A stretch of DNA of 45,736 bases from Methylomonas sp. (GCA_026989395.1 JALSJK010000153.1:1-45736); one strand, 5' to 3'; positions 1 through 9,691 are shown, counted from the stretch's first letter. The notes: a model not told the origin generated them from the letters alone. Numbers and translations are program-made.

Positions 1-1
1 G

Positions 2-1717
2 TTAATTTCTTGAGCGTCGTTTTTTTTTATGTTTATCTTTCTTTTTGCCGCCGCCTAGGCGTGTGGCTTTAAAATCGGTCAAGGAAAGGTTTAATTGCTG
101 GCCTGCAACCCAGGCATTTTGTATTTTATTAATCACTGAATCCGGAAGATCGGCAGGTAAGTCAACAAAGCTAAAATAGTCATGAATTTCAATTTGGCCA
201 ATTGATTTGCTGTCAAGGTTGCCTTCGTTAGCAATCGCGCCAACAATATTACCCGGTTTTGCATCATGATTGCGGCCAACTTCAATACGATATCTCAATA
301 ATTGGCCCGTTGATTTTGAGAAGCCTTTTTTTCTGGGCTGCTCGTTTCTTTCATGATGTTTTTCAATGGTTTGGTTGCGTTTCTCGGGGCGATGTTTGAT
401 CAGCAAAGGTTTGCCGCCTTGGGTCAGTTTGGCAAGGGCTGCGGCAATTTCGAGTGCTGGGACATCGTGTTCTTGTTGATATTGTTCAAGCAATGTGGCG
501 TAAAATTCGAGATTTTCCGCTGCCAAGGTGTCGGTGATTTTTTGAAAGAACTTGGCAATTCGTTGATCATTAATGACCTCTGTTGATGGCAGGGTCATGG
601 GTTCTATTTTTTTGTTGGTGGCTTTTTCAATGGCGCGTAATAATCGCTTTTCACGAGGGGATACAAACAGAATAGCTTCGCCGCTACGCCCTGCCCTACC
701 CGTGCGACCGATTCGATGAACATAAGCTTCGGTATCATAGGGGATGTCATAGTTGATGACATGGCTGATCCGGTCGACATCAAGACCTCTGGCGGCAACA
801 TCGGTTGCAACCAGAATATCGAGTTGGCCATTTTTCAGTCTAGTAATGGTTCTTTCGCGTTGGTTTTGAGCGATATCACCATTAAGAGCCGCGGCTGCAT
901 AGCCTCTGGCTTCCAGTTTTTCGGCAAGTTCTATGGTCGCAGTTTTAGTGCGTACAAAAATAATAATTGATTCAAAAGGTTCGCCCTCAAGAATGCGGGT
1001 TAAGGCATCCAGTTTGTGTACTCCGCTGACCATCCAGAAGCGCTGATGAATAGTTTCTGCGGTGGTGGTTTTAAGCTTGATGGTAACGTGTTCAGGCTGG
1101 TGTAAATATTTTTCAGCAATGCGGCGAATTGCAGTTGGCATGGTTGCGGAAAACAGGGCGATTTGTCGTTTTTCAGGAATTTGTTCTAGGACCCATTCAA
1201 CATCGTCAATAAAGCCCATGCGGAGCATTTCATCAGCTTCGTCAAGGACTAGGGTTTTAAGAGTGCCGAGTTTCAATGTGCCCTTGCGCATGTGGTCCAT
1301 TACCCGGCCAGGTGTGCCAACGACCACATGAACGCCGCGTTTGAGTTGCCGGATTTGACTGCCATATTCCTGGCCGCCATAGATAGGTAATACATGAAAG
1401 CCTTTTAGCTGTGAGGCGTATTTCTGAAAAGCTTCAGCAACTTGTAACGCTAGTTCGCGCGTTGGCGCAAGCGCCAGGACTTGAGGCTGTAGTTGATTAA
1501 TATTAATTCGGGATAAAATCGGTAACGCAAATGCGGCGGTTTTCCCGGTGCCGGTTTGGGCCTGCCCGAGCACATCTTTACCATTAAGAATGTGGGGAAT
1601 GGTTTGTGCTTGAATAGGGGATGGAGATTCATATCCAACGATATCTAAAGCTTTAAGAACCTCTGGGATAAGATTTAATTCATCAAACGCTGGTTGCGTT
1701 ATCGTTTTGTTGGTCAT
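2..1717 (-). CDS. deaD: DEAD-box ATP-dependent RNA helicase, DeaD/CsdA type
   Basis: This 571-residue protein is an ATP-dependent RNA helicase, probably acting in ribosome assembly and cold-shock mRNA remodelling. The helicase core is complete: Q motif near residues 10-40, Walker A AQTGTGKT at 53-60, PTRELA, TPGR, the DEAD box at 159-162, SAT at 190-192 and HRIGRTGR at 334-341. A DbpA-type RNA-binding domain follows at about 473-548, and the protein ends in a Lys/Arg-rich tail. The DbpA domain plus the basic tail points to DeaD/CsdA rather than the shorter RhlE or RhlB. The ATG start matches the family N-terminus, although no strong ribosome-binding site precedes it. It is transcribed divergently from secA across a 427-base gap. 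The family assignment is firm; the cold-shock role comes from family knowledge. Confidence 0.93.
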   Translation of the reverse strand: MTNKTITQPAFDELNLIPEVLKALDIVGYESPSPIQAQTIPHILNGKDVLGQAQTGTGKTAAFALPILSRININQLQPQVLALAPTRELALQVAEAFQKYASQLKGFHVLPIYGGQEYGSQIRQLKRGVHVVVGTPGRVMDHMRKGTLKLGTLKTLVLDEADEMLRMGFIDDVEWVLEQIPEKRQIALFSATMPTAIRRIAEKYLHQPEHVTIKLKTTTAETIHQRFWMVSGVHKLDALTRILEGEPFESIIIFVRTKTATIELAEKLEARGYAAAALNGDIAQNQRERTITRLKNGQLDILVATDVAARGLDVDRISHVINYDIPYDTEAYVHRIGRTGRAGRSGEAILFVSPREKRLLRAIEKATNKKIEPMTLPSTEVINDQRIAKFFQKITDTLAAENLEFYATLLEQYQQEHDVPALEIAAALAKLTQGGKPLLIKHRPEKRNQTIEKHHERNEQPRKKGFSKSTGQLLRYRIEVGRNHDAKPGNIVGAIANEGNLDSKSIGQIEIHDYFSFVDLPADLPDSVINKIQNAWVAGQQLNLSLTDFKATRLGGGKKKDKHKKKRRSRN

Positions 1718-2144
1718 TTAGGGTGCCTGTTGAGAAGAATGCTGATTCTCAGGATTGAGTAAATAGCAACCGATTATAATAACAGATTTTTTTAGCCCTG
1801 AAAAATTTTATTGCTTGTGATTTGCTCGTTAGCTGAGAAAGGACATAAAAAATGATTGGGCGAGGTCAATCTATTTGTTTTTTAATAAATCCTTTTATAT
1901 CAGTATGATATGTTGTATATTCGATTATATTTTGGGGGGTTGTTGGTGTTTTAAGAGACTAGTTCTATCGAATAGTCTTAAAACAGTATATAATTCAAAA
2001 GTTTTGATTGGTAACTTTCGTTTCATAATGAACAGTTTGGGATCGGAAAATATTCTGATCTTAAAAAATTGAGTGGCTATTGATATGGCGCTCAATTATG
2101 CAGTCAATTGACCTAAATAATTCATATTCACACCGGAAAAAAAT
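1718..2144. other. deaD-secA divergent intergenic region
   Basis: This is a 427-base AT-rich gap between two divergent genes. No protein-like reading frame stands out. A short frame at 1875-2072 has no ribosome-binding site and a composition unlike a protein. On the deaD side a TATAAT-like hexamer reads on the minus strand at 1778-1773. On the secA side TATATAAT lies at about 1986-1993, with no good -35 box. An imperfect inverted repeat occupies 1948-1984 and is listed separately. Long leaders for deaD or secA are possible but not shown. Confidence 0.5.
1948..1984. repeat. Imperfect inverted repeat between deaD and secA
   Basis: The arms GTTTTAAG-AG-ACTA and TAGTCTTAAAAC are complementary apart from a two-base bulge in the left arm, with an 11-base loop. 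A TATATAAT-like element follows immediately on the plus strand. The repeat is not followed by a T-run, so it does not look like an intrinsic terminator. It could be an operator, or a hairpin in a long leader transcript. Confidence 0.45.
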
Positions 2145-4859
2145 ATGCTGGGGAAGGTAGTTAAATCCATTGTAGGCAGCCGCAACGATCGGTTGATCAA
2201 GAAAAAAGGGAAGGTAGTCAAAAAAATTAATGCCTTGGAGCCAAGCTTTCAAAAATTAAGCGATGAGGCTTTGCAAGCAAAAACTCAGGAGTTTCGTGAG
2301 CGCCTGGATAAAGGTGAGACTTTGGATAAATTGCTACCTGAAGCTTTTGCTGCAGTTAGGGAGGCTTCCTGTCGTGTTTTTGGAATGCGTCATTTTGACG
2401 TCCAGCTAATCGGCGGGATGGTTCTGCATGATGGCAAAATTGCAGAAATGAAGACCGGTGAGGGGAAGACCTTGATGGCTACTCTTGCCGCATATCTAAA
2501 TGCTTTGCCGGGGTACGGTGTTCATGTGGTTACCGTCAATGATTACCTGGCTAAACGCGATGCTGAATGGATGGGGAAGCTATACAGCTTTTTAGGTTTA
2601 ACGACCGGTGTTATCGTTAGTGAATTAGGGCATGAGGAACGTCAGAAGTCTTACGCCGCAGATATTACTTACGGTACCAATAACGAATTTGGCTTTGATT
2701 ATTTGCGGGACAATATGGCTTTTAGTCTGGAGCAGAAGGTTCAGCGGCATTTGAATTTTGCTATTGTTGACGAGGTGGATTCCATTCTTATTGACGAGGC
2801 AAGAACGCCGTTAATTATTTCTGGACCAACGGATGATCAAACGGATGTTTATTTGAAAACCAATGCCATCATCCCATTTTTGATAAAGCAGGAAAAGGAA
2901 GATGGTCCTGGCGATTATTCGGTCGATGAAAAAACCAGACAAGTTCATTTGACAGAATCAGGCCATGAGCGAGTTGAGCAGCTTATGGTTGAGCATGGTT
3001 TGATGGCAGAAGGAGGGAGTCTTTACGATGCTACTAATATTCGCTTGATGCATTACCTGAATGCCTCATTGCGTGCGCATGCCTTGTTTCAAAAAGATGT
3101 TGATTATTTGGTGAGGGATAATCAGGTATTAATTGTCGATGAATTTACCGGGCGGGTAATGGTCGGTCGCCGCTGGTCTGATGGTTTGCATCAAGCTATC
3201 GAGGCGAAAGAAGGTGTCAAGATTCAGGAGGAAAACCAGACTCTGGCATCAATTACTTTCCAGAACTATTTTCGTCTCTATCATAAGCTGTCTGGTATGA
3301 CAGGTACTGCTGATACAGAAGCTTTCGAATTGAATAAAATTTATGGTTTGGAAGTAGTCGTTATTCCGACCCATAAACCGATGGTCCGAGATGATAGGGG
3401 CGATCTGGTTTATTTGACCGCCAAGGAAAAATATCAAGCTATCGTTGAAGATATTCTGGATTGCGTTAAGCGAGGCCAGCCAGTATTGGTCGGGACCACT
3501 TCAGTTGAAAATTCTGAATTGATTTCCAAAATACTGACCCAGAAAAATATCAAGCATGAAGTGCTTAATGCCAAGCAGCATGAGCGGGAAGCACATATTA
3601 TTGAGCGTGCCGGTATGCCAGGATCAGTCACTATCGCAACGAATATGGCCGGACGAGGCACTGATATTGTGTTGGGCGGCAATTTGGATGCGGAACTCGC
3701 TGCATTGGGTGAGGAAGCGACTGAAGAACAGCGGGAGCAGGTGCGGCGGAATTGGCAAGAAAGACATGAAAAAGTTATTGCCAGCGGCGGTTTGCATGTC
3801 ATTGGCTCAGAACGTCATGAGTCGCGAAGAGTGGACAATCAGCTTCGAGGGCGTTCAGGAAGGCAGGGTGATCCTGGTTCAACAAGGTTTTATCTGTCTT
3901 TGCAAGATGATTTGATGCGGATTTTTGCTTCCGATCGGGTGGCAGGTTTGATGCAAAAGCTGGGAATGGGCGAAGGTGAAGCCATTGAGCATCCTTGGGT
4001 GACGCGTTCGATAGAAAACGCCCAAAAGAAAGTTGAAGGACGAAATTTCGATATCAGAAAAGAAATTCTTGCTTATGACGATGTGGCTAATGATCAGCGA
4101 AAAGTCATTTACGAGCAGCGCAATGAATTGATGGCATCTGAAGATATTTCAGACATTATTAATGAAATAAGAAGAGATGTTATTAATGCTGTTATTACCC
4201 AGTATATTCCACCAAAAACCATGGAGGAGCAGTGGGATATTAAGGGGCTGGAAGAGCATTTGCGCGATGAGTTCAATGTCGATATTCCGATTGCTAAAAT
4301 GCTGGAGGAAGATTCCTCACTGCATGAAGAAAACCTGCGTGAAAAAATCGTTGGGATCATTGCAGATAAATACAAAGAAAAAGAAAGCGCATTGTCTCCT
4401 GATGTTATGCGGCATTTTGAAAAATCTGTCATGTTACAGGTTCTGGACAATAGCTGGAAAGAACATTTAGCGGCAATGGATCATTTGCGCCAGGGCATTC
4501 ATTTTCGCGGCTATGCGCAGAAAGATCCAAAACAAGAATATAAGCGTGAAGCTTTTGATATGTTTCAGAGCTTGCTCGATCATATTAAATATGAAGTTAT
4601 CGGCATTCTTTCCAAAGTTCAGGTTGCGCAGGAAGAAGATGTCCAAGCGATTGATGAGCAGCGTCAGGCGCCTCAGGAAATGCATTTTGAACATGCCGAA
4701 GCAAGTGCTTTATCTGCTGATGAGCAGAAGCAAGAGCCAATTGCTGAACCAGAACAGCAGCAGCCTTTTGTCAGAGGAGATAAAAAAGTTGGTAGAAACG
4801 AGCCGTGTCCTTGCGGTTCAGGGAAAAAATACAAGCATTGTCATGGAAAATTGACATAA
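2145..4859 (+). CDS. secA: Preprotein translocase ATPase SecA
   Basis: SecA is the motor ATPase that pushes unfolded preproteins through SecYEG in the inner membrane. At 904 residues it has the usual length and aligns from its first residues with the enterobacterial protein. Walker A MKTGEGKT is at residues 102-109, and the [16 protein letters not shown] segment carries the second ATP-site acid region. The NMAGRGTDI and [10 protein letters not shown] motifs of the second helicase domain are present. The C-terminus ends in a zinc-binding tail, [14 protein letters not shown] (C-x-C then C-H), which binds SecB; a secB gene lies 5 kb downstream. No neighbour shares its transcript: deaD is divergent, and glgP follows after about 210 bases. 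Confidence 0.98.
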   Translation: MLGKVVKSIVGSRNDRLIKKKGKVVKKINALEPSFQKLSDEALQAKTQEFRERLDKGETLDKLLPEAFAAVREASCRVFGMRHFDVQLIGGMVLHDGKIAEMKTGEGKTLMATLAAYLNALPGYGVHVVTVNDYLAKRDAEWMGKLYSFLGLTTGVIVSELGHEERQKSYAADITYGTNNEFGFDYLRDNMAFSLEQKVQRHLNFAIVDEVDSILIDEARTPLIISGPTDDQTDVYLKTNAIIPFLIKQEKEDGPGDYSVDEKTRQVHLTESGHERVEQLMVEHGLMAEGGSLYDATNIRLMHYLNASLRAHALFQKDVDYLVRDNQVLIVDEFTGRVMVGRRWSDGLHQAIEAKEGVKIQEENQTLASITFQNYFRLYHKLSGMTGTADTEAFELNKIYGLEVVVIPTHKPMVRDDRGDLVYLTAKEKYQAIVEDILDCVKRGQPVLVGTTSVENSELISKILTQKNIKHEVLNAKQHEREAHIIERAGMPGSVTIATNMAGRGTDIVLGGNLDAELAALGEEATEEQREQVRRNWQERHEKVIASGGLHVIGSERHESRRVDNQLRGRSGRQGDPGSTRFYLSLQDDLMRIFASDRVAGLMQKLGMGEGEAIEHPWVTRSIENAQKKVEGRNFDIRKEILAYDDVANDQRKVIYEQRNELMASEDISDIINEIRRDVINAVITQYIPPKTMEEQWDIKGLEEHLRDEFNVDIPIAKMLEEDSSLHEENLREKIVGIIADKYKEKESALSPDVMRHFEKSVMLQVLDNSWKEHLAAMDHLRQGIHFRGYAQKDPKQEYKREAFDMFQSLLDHIKYEVIGILSKVQVAQEEDVQAIDEQRQAPQEMHFEHAEASALSADEQKQEPIAEPEQQQPFVRGDKKVGRNEPCPCGSGKKYKHCHGKLT

Positions 4860-5067
4860 ATAATTATTCAACAAGAGTTGTCATTTTCGTCTCAAAATAG
4901 AATTTTATCATTCATTAAAGCGTCAGGTCTGAGCAACGGATTTTGGCGAGGATTCGGTTTCAGCCATACAGCAAGATCGGGTGGTTGATAATTGAGTGGC
5001 GAAAAGGTACCTGGTTCCATTCAGGAACAGTAACATGCATTTTCAATAATATTTTCGAGGGTATAAC

Positions 5068-7575
5068 ATGCCAGGCAGTTTTGAAAAAAGTAAACCCAAT
5101 TTTCAAATATCTGAGCTTCCAAAATTAGAGCTGGATAAAGAACATCTAATATCAGATTTTAAACATAATTACAGTCATCGCTTGGGTAGGGATGAGAATT
5201 GCAGTTGCCTTCATTATGCGTATGAGGCTTTGGCATTAGCGGTAAGAGACAGGCTCGCTGAAAGGTGGAAAAAGACCTATAACGCCTATAAAGATGCTGA
5301 TTGCAAACGCGCTTATTATTTGTCCATGGAGTTTTTAATGGGCAGAACATTAACCAATGCCATGTTAAACCTGGGCATGACTGAAGATGTTCATAGCGCA
5401 CTTTACGAATTGGGGCTTGATATTGAAGAAATTATTGACAGCGAACCTGATGCGGGGTTAGGTAATGGCGGTTTGGGGCGGTTGGCTGCTTGCTTTATTG
5501 ATAGTTGTGCTACTTTACAACTACCGGTTACTGGCTATGGATTACGCTATGAATACGGTATGTTTAGCCAGATGATTGTGGATGGCGAGCAGGTCGAGAA
5601 ACCAGATCATTGGTTACGAAATGGCAATGTCTGGGAAATTGAGCGGCCCGAATATACTCAGCGGATCAAGTTTTATGGGCATACTGAGCGGTATATAGAT
5701 GAAAGTGGTTGTGAAAAAGTTAGCTGGGTTGGTACTCATGATGTTTTAGCCGTGCCTTACGATACGCCGGTTCCTGGTTATGAAAATGGGACAGTAAACA
5801 CTCTTCGGCTATGGAAGGCAACCGCAACGGAAGAGTTTAATCTTGATGAGTTTAATGCTGGAGATTATGCGGAATCGGTTGCCGCGAAAAACAATGCTGA
5901 AAACATCACGATGGTGCTTTATCCTAATGATGCTAATGAGAATGGTAAGGAGCTGAGATTACAGCAGCAGTACTTGTTGGCCTCTGCCAGTTTGCAAGAT
6001 GTGTTGGGACATTGGGTTGGCAGGCATGGCAATGATTTTTCCAGATTTGCCGAAAAAAATTGTTTCCAGTTGAATGATACCCACCCTAGTATTTCTGTCG
6101 CCGAATTAATGCGGCTGTTGATGGACATGCATGGTTTGGGCTGGGATGAAGCTTGGGAAATTACAACCCAAACTATGGCGTACACCAATCATACTCTGCT
6201 TCCTGAAGCATTGGAAAAATGGTCAGTGGGCCTGATGCAGCGGATGTTGCCGCGATTAATGGAAATTATTTTTGAAATTAACGCTCGGTTTATGAATCAA
6301 GTTTCAACTCATTGGCCTGGTGATTTTGCACGTATGGGCAGAATGTCAATTATTGAAGAGGGCGGAGAAAAACAGGTGCGAATGGCATTTTTGGCTATTG
6401 TTGGCAGTTTTTCTGTCAATGGTGTTGCGGAATTGCATTCCCAGTTATTGCAGCAGGATCTTTTCAGGGATTTTTATGAATTATGGCCGGAAAAATTTAA
6501 TAACAAGACCAATGGTGTGACGCCAAGGCGCTGGTTAGCGGCCTGTAACCCTGAGCTAGCCGATTTTATCACTGAAACCATTGGCGATGAATGGGTCACT
6601 GATCTTTCTCAGTTGCGTAAACTGGCGCCATTTGCAGAAGATGCTAAATTTCGTAGGCGCTGGCATCAAATTCAGCAACAGGCGAAGCAGAATTTACTGG
6701 ACTATAAGAAAGCAGAAATGGGCGACGGCCTGAATATTAATGTTAATGCGATGTTTGATATTCAGGTAAAGCGGATTCATGAATACAAGAGGCAGTTACT
6801 CAATGTACTGCATGTTATTCATCTTTATGATCGCATCAAGCGCGGCGATATTGATGATTGGGTTCCTCGCTGCGTATTGATCGGTGGTAAAGCAGCGCCT
6901 GGCTATTATATGGCGAAAAAAATCATTAAATTTATCAATAATGTTGCTGAGGTTATCGATTCTGATCCTGATGTTGGCGATAAATTAAAGCTGGTCTTCA
7001 TGCCTAACTATCGCGTTTCGGCAATGGAAAAAATTTGTCCGGGAGCTGATTTGTCTGAGCAAATTTCAACGGCAGGAAAGGAGGCTTCTGGAACCGGCAA
7101 TATGAAGTTTATGATGAATGGTGCGATAACAATAGGCACGTTAGATGGTGCCAACGTTGAAATTCGTGAAGAAGTGGGAGATGATAATTTCTTTTTATTT
7201 GGCTTGACTGAAGATGAAGTCGTAGAAATGAAAAAAGATTATGATCCTGCCGCCATCATTGATGGGGATGAGGATTTGCAGCGGGTTATGAATTTGATTA
7301 CCTGCGGTCATTTTAGCCGTTTTGAACCTGGAATTTTTGACGATATTGTTCATTCTATTACAAGCTCTGATGATCCCTGGATGACCATTGCAGATTTCCG
7401 CAGTTATATTGATGCTCAAAGACGTGTTGAGGATGCGTATCGTGATAAGGATCAATGGACCAAGATGAGTATTTTGAATTGCGCATCGAGCGGGAAGTTT
7501 TCAACTGATAGGACCATCTCTGATTATAATAACGAAATTTGGAAGCTAGCGCCGGTGCCAGTTCGGGGTGTTTAG
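5068..7575 (+). CDS. glgP: Glycogen/starch phosphorylase
   Basis: This 835-residue enzyme cleaves alpha-1,4-glucan ends with phosphate to give glucose-1-phosphate in the cytoplasm. The N-terminal part shows YYLSMEFLMGR and GNGGLGRLAACF, both typical of the family. The C-terminal part has KRIHEYKRQLLN and the cofactor region EASGTGNMKF, in which Lys680 is the expected pyridoxal-phosphate lysine. The ATG is preceded by GAGGG about seven bases upstream, which fixes the start. It stands apart from any glycogen-synthesis genes, but its stop codon overlaps the start of trmL, so the two are probably co-translated. MalP cannot be separated from GlgP by sequence reading alone, and no maltose genes are nearby. 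Confidence 0.95.
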   Translation: MPGSFEKSKPNFQISELPKLELDKEHLISDFKHNYSHRLGRDENCSCLHYAYEALALAVRDRLAERWKKTYNAYKDADCKRAYYLSMEFLMGRTLTNAMLNLGMTEDVHSALYELGLDIEEIIDSEPDAGLGNGGLGRLAACFIDSCATLQLPVTGYGLRYEYGMFSQMIVDGEQVEKPDHWLRNGNVWEIERPEYTQRIKFYGHTERYIDESGCEKVSWVGTHDVLAVPYDTPVPGYENGTVNTLRLWKATATEEFNLDEFNAGDYAESVAAKNNAENITMVLYPNDANENGKELRLQQQYLLASASLQDVLGHWVGRHGNDFSRFAEKNCFQLNDTHPSISVAELMRLLMDMHGLGWDEAWEITTQTMAYTNHTLLPEALEKWSVGLMQRMLPRLMEIIFEINARFMNQVSTHWPGDFARMGRMSIIEEGGEKQVRMAFLAIVGSFSVNGVAELHSQLLQQDLFRDFYELWPEKFNNKTNGVTPRRWLAACNPELADFITETIGDEWVTDLSQLRKLAPFAEDAKFRRRWHQIQQQAKQNLLDYKKAEMGDGLNINVNAMFDIQVKRIHEYKRQLLNVLHVIHLYDRIKRGDIDDWVPRCVLIGGKAAPGYYMAKKIIKFINNVAEVIDSDPDVGDKLKLVFMPNYRVSAMEKICPGADLSEQISTAGKEASGTGNMKFMMNGAITIGTLDGANVEIREEVGDDNFFLFGLTEDEVVEMKKDYDPAAIIDGDEDLQRVMNLITCGHFSRFEPGIFDDIVHSITSSDDPWMTIADFRSYIDAQRRVEDAYRDKDQWTKMSILNCASSGKFSTDRTISDYNNEIWKLAPVPVRGV

Positions 7576-8039
7576 TGTTCCAGGTTGTTTTGTATGAGCC
7601 GGAAATTCCTGCAAATACCGGTAACATCATAAGATTGTGCGCTAATACAGGCGCACAATTACATTTGATCAGGCCTTTGGGGTTTTCCCTGGATGATAAA
7701 AAATTACGTCGTGCCGGTTTGGATTATCATGAATATGCCGAAATAAATATTCATGATTCATGGGCTCAATTTTTGTCGGTCAATCAAAATGTTCGACTTT
7801 TTGGTTTAACGACCAAAGCAAGGAGGTGTTATTCTGATGTTGACTATCAGAAAAATGACTTTTTATTGTTTGGTCCTGAAACCAGAGGGCTACCGGATTC
7901 AATTCTATCTAAATTAACTGAGGGGTATCGGCTTAGATTGCCGATGCTGCCAGAAAGCCGAAGCCTGAATTTATCCAATACCGTTGCAATAGTATTGTAT
8001 GAGGCATGGCGACAGAACTCATTTGAGTTGCCTGTTTAG
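7575..8039 (+). CDS. trmL: tRNA (cytidine/uridine-34 2'-O)-methyltransferase TrmL
   Basis: This SPOUT-class methyltransferase adds a 2'-O-methyl group to the wobble base of leucine tRNAs. The first residues, VVLYEPEIPANTGNIIRLC, match the canonical TrmL N-terminus. FGPETRGLP and the knot segment LPESRSLNLSNTVAIVLYE are intact. I place the start at the GTG at 7575, which shares its G with the glgP stop codon (TAGTG) and gives a 154-residue protein of family length. An in-frame ATG at 7539 lies inside glgP and would add 12 residues with no counterpart in the family. The overlap suggests translational coupling to glgP, although the two functions are unrelated. Confidence 0.93.
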   Translation: MFQVVLYEPEIPANTGNIIRLCANTGAQLHLIRPLGFSLDDKKLRRAGLDYHEYAEINIHDSWAQFLSVNQNVRLFGLTTKARRCYSDVDYQKNDFLLFGPETRGLPDSILSKLTEGYRLRLPMLPESRSLNLSNTVAIVLYEAWRQNSFELPV

Positions 8040-8045
8040 CTTAAT

Positions 8046-8342
8046 CTAATTCCATGAGCGGATGGCTTCATCCTGTCTGGTGGTTAGATATTTAAAATCC
8101 TGAGTGTCCAGAATTGAGACTCCTTGAGCTAGTTCCTGGGGCAATATACCTTTAGTTGTTAAGTCGTCTTTTAAGACGCACAAATTAATGTGGGTGAAGG
8201 TTTTTTTAATTACGGAATGATTTTTTAAGGTATCTCGTTTTGCTGCTAAAACAGCATTCTCAGCCAGTATTACAGTGTCGCCGGAAGTGGTTTTTTTCAA
8301 GGTATCAGAGTTTACGGGATATTGTTTAATGATATAAAGCAT
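8046..8342 (-). CDS. Orphan TusB/DsrH-like sulfur-relay protein
   Basis: This small protein (98 residues from the ATG at 8342; an in-frame ATG at 8354 is also possible) resembles TusB/DsrH. It begins MLYIIKQYP, like the usual MLHT..SP opening, and ends in the characteristic GV-x-I/L-x-D-x-x-x-F segment followed by a terminal tryptophan region (SILDTQDFKYLTTRQDEAIRSW). TusB is a subunit of the TusBCD complex, which relays persulfide sulfur for 2-thiouridine synthesis at the tRNA wobble position. No tusC, tusD or tusE is adjacent, so its partners must be elsewhere, or it has another role. It converges on trmL with only six bases between the stop codons. The similarity is modest but consistent over the whole length. 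Confidence 0.6.
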   Translation of the reverse strand: MLYIIKQYPVNSDTLKKTTSGDTVILAENAVLAAKRDTLKNHSVIKKTFTHINLCVLKDDLTTKGILPQELAQGVSILDTQDFKYLTTRQDEAIRSWN

Positions 8343-8686
8343 AAAGTTACTCAATTTAAAATTATTTTAATAAAGAAGATAAGCTAAGTTCTTTAACTAT
8401 CTAAACAATAAGGATAATACAAATAAAGTAAAAGGCAATGTTTTTTGCGTTATATTACTTTTCTAGCCTGATTGCATAAGGGTTTCATATATCTTATTAT
8501 TTTATAACAAGTATGGATGGTTGCTGCTTGGTGTCCAGTGGCTAGGAGGCTGTCGCTTATTTATGAGGTTCGTAGCGAGGAAAGCTGAGGAATTGAACGT
8601 ATTTTCAAGTGCATAGCCACCGCTACGCAATGAAAAAGATAGGAAGAAGGGCAGGCAAGTTGTTCAAGTTATTTCATGTGCGTTTT
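8343..8686. other. Non-coding region between tusB-like gene and gpsA, with repeat-like sequence
   Basis: About 340 bases without a credible gene. The first half is very AT-rich. The second half is less so and contains a compact structured stretch. GTGGCTA (8538-8544) and CGTAGCG (8571-8577) are each complementary to one half of the contiguous TAGCCACCGCTACG at 8614-8627. The last part (8657-8684) matches a sequence near the right end of the window and is listed as a repeat. The region could be a decayed mobile or repeat element, or a structured RNA. Confidence 0.45.
8657..8684 (+). repeat. Dispersed 28-base repeat, copy 1
   Basis: This stretch, containing AAGTTGTTCAAGTTATT and ATGTGCGTT, matches 45581-45608 at 26 of 28 positions in the same orientation. 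It ends two bases before the gpsA stop codon region (gpsA is on the minus strand). The left flank GCAGG is also shared, with a small length difference. Two copies 37 kb apart, both just beyond a gene end, suggest a short interspersed repeat family. Confidence 0.6.
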
Positions 8687-9691
8687 TTAGCTAAGTGTTT
8701 CAGCTTTTTGCTCGCGTAAGAGTAGGTTTTGTACGGCAATATTTGGTTCGAGGACATTGTAAAGCACATTGTAAACTTGTTCGACAATTGGCATTTCAAT
8801 AGCATGTTGTTTGGCGAGTCGATAAGTATTTTTTGCAGTTGCAATGCCTTCTATTTCTTGATCAATGTCTTTTTTAGCTGATTCCTGGGTTTGTCCCTGC
8901 CCGATGGCTAAGCCAAAACGGCGGTTGCGGGATTGATTGTCTGTGCAAGTAAGGATTAAGTCGCCAAGTCCCGCCAAGCCAACAAAAGACTCTGGTTTGC
9001 CGCCAAGTTTTTGTCCTAATCTTTGAATTTCAGTTAATCCACGGGTTATAAGTGCGGCGCGCGTATTTGCTCCAAAACCAAGTCCATCGGCAATCCCAGC
9101 GGCAATTGCCAGAACATTTTTAACGGCGCCACCAATTTGTACTCCAATTATGTCTGTGCTGGTATAAACCCTGAATCTTGGGTTGCGAAAAATTGCTGCA
9201 AGTTGTTCAGAAAAAACAGTATTGGTTGATGCAATGGTAACGGCAGTTGGCAGGTTAGCAGCAACTTCAGTCGCAAAGGTAGGTCCGGATAAAACGGCGC
9301 TAAGAATATTAGGATCAAGTGTGTTTGCAACTGTTTGGTGCAAGAGTTCACCGGAGTCATTGCTGAAACCTTTCGTTGCCCAGGCAATTTTGTGATTATT
9401 TTCCAGATAAGGGTTGATTTTGACAAGTGTTTCTTTAAAAGCGTGGCTTGGAATTGCGATGAGTAAAAGATCAGAAAATTTTACAATGCTCTCAATTTCA
9501 GAAGTAACCTCTAGCAAGTCAGGAAATGGGGCTTTTGGTAGGTACTGTTTGTTTAATCTGGATTTCTCTAAAGAATCGATGTGCTCAGGGTCATGACCCC
9601 AAAGCATAGTAGGATTGCCATTTCTGGCTGCCAGAACAGCTAAGGCAGTGCCCCAAGAGCCTGCTCCCAGGACTGCTAATTTGCTTTGCAT
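8687..9691 (-). CDS. gpsA: NAD(P)-dependent glycerol-3-phosphate dehydrogenase
   Basis: GpsA reduces dihydroxyacetone phosphate to sn-glycerol-3-phosphate, the backbone for phospholipid synthesis. The 334-residue protein has the N-terminal dinucleotide fold VLGAGSWGTA (Gly9, Gly11, Gly14). The catalytic-lysine region GGAVKNVLAIAAG and the substrate-site segment GFGANTRAALITRG follow. VGLAGLGDLILTC is also typical. It is the last gene of a minus-strand set running ArsR regulator, rhodanese, secB, gpsA; the enterobacterial order is yibN-grxC-secB-gpsA. A spacer of about 100 bases with two hairpins separates it from secB. Confidence 0.97.
   Translation of the reverse strand: MQSKLAVLGAGSWGTALAVLAARNGNPTMLWGHDPEHIDSLEKSRLNKQYLPKAPFPDLLEVTSEIESIVKFSDLLLIAIPSHAFKETLVKINPYLENNHKIAWATKGFSNDSGELLHQTVANTLDPNILSAVLSGPTFATEVAANLPTAVTIASTNTVFSEQLAAIFRNPRFRVYTSTDIIGVQIGGAVKNVLAIAAGIADGLGFGANTRAALITRGLTEIQRLGQKLGGKPESFVGLAGLGDLILTCTDNQSRNRRFGLAIGQGQTQESAKKDIDQEIEGIATAKNTYRLAKQHAIEMPIVEQVYNVLYNVLEPNIAVQNLLLREQKAETLS

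Noticed and set aside
1875-2072. Short plus-strand reading frame in the deaD-secA gap
   Set aside because: It has no ribosome-binding site, spans the inverted repeat, and shows no protein-like composition or secretion signal.
3434-3802. Long minus-strand frame inside secA
   Set aside because: It is antisense to a fully conserved secA segment, and its serine-rich composition is the usual shadow of that coding frame.
7539-7574. Upstream ATG extending trmL into glgP
   Set aside because: The extra residues have no counterpart in the family, while the GTG at 7575 gives the canonical N-terminus.
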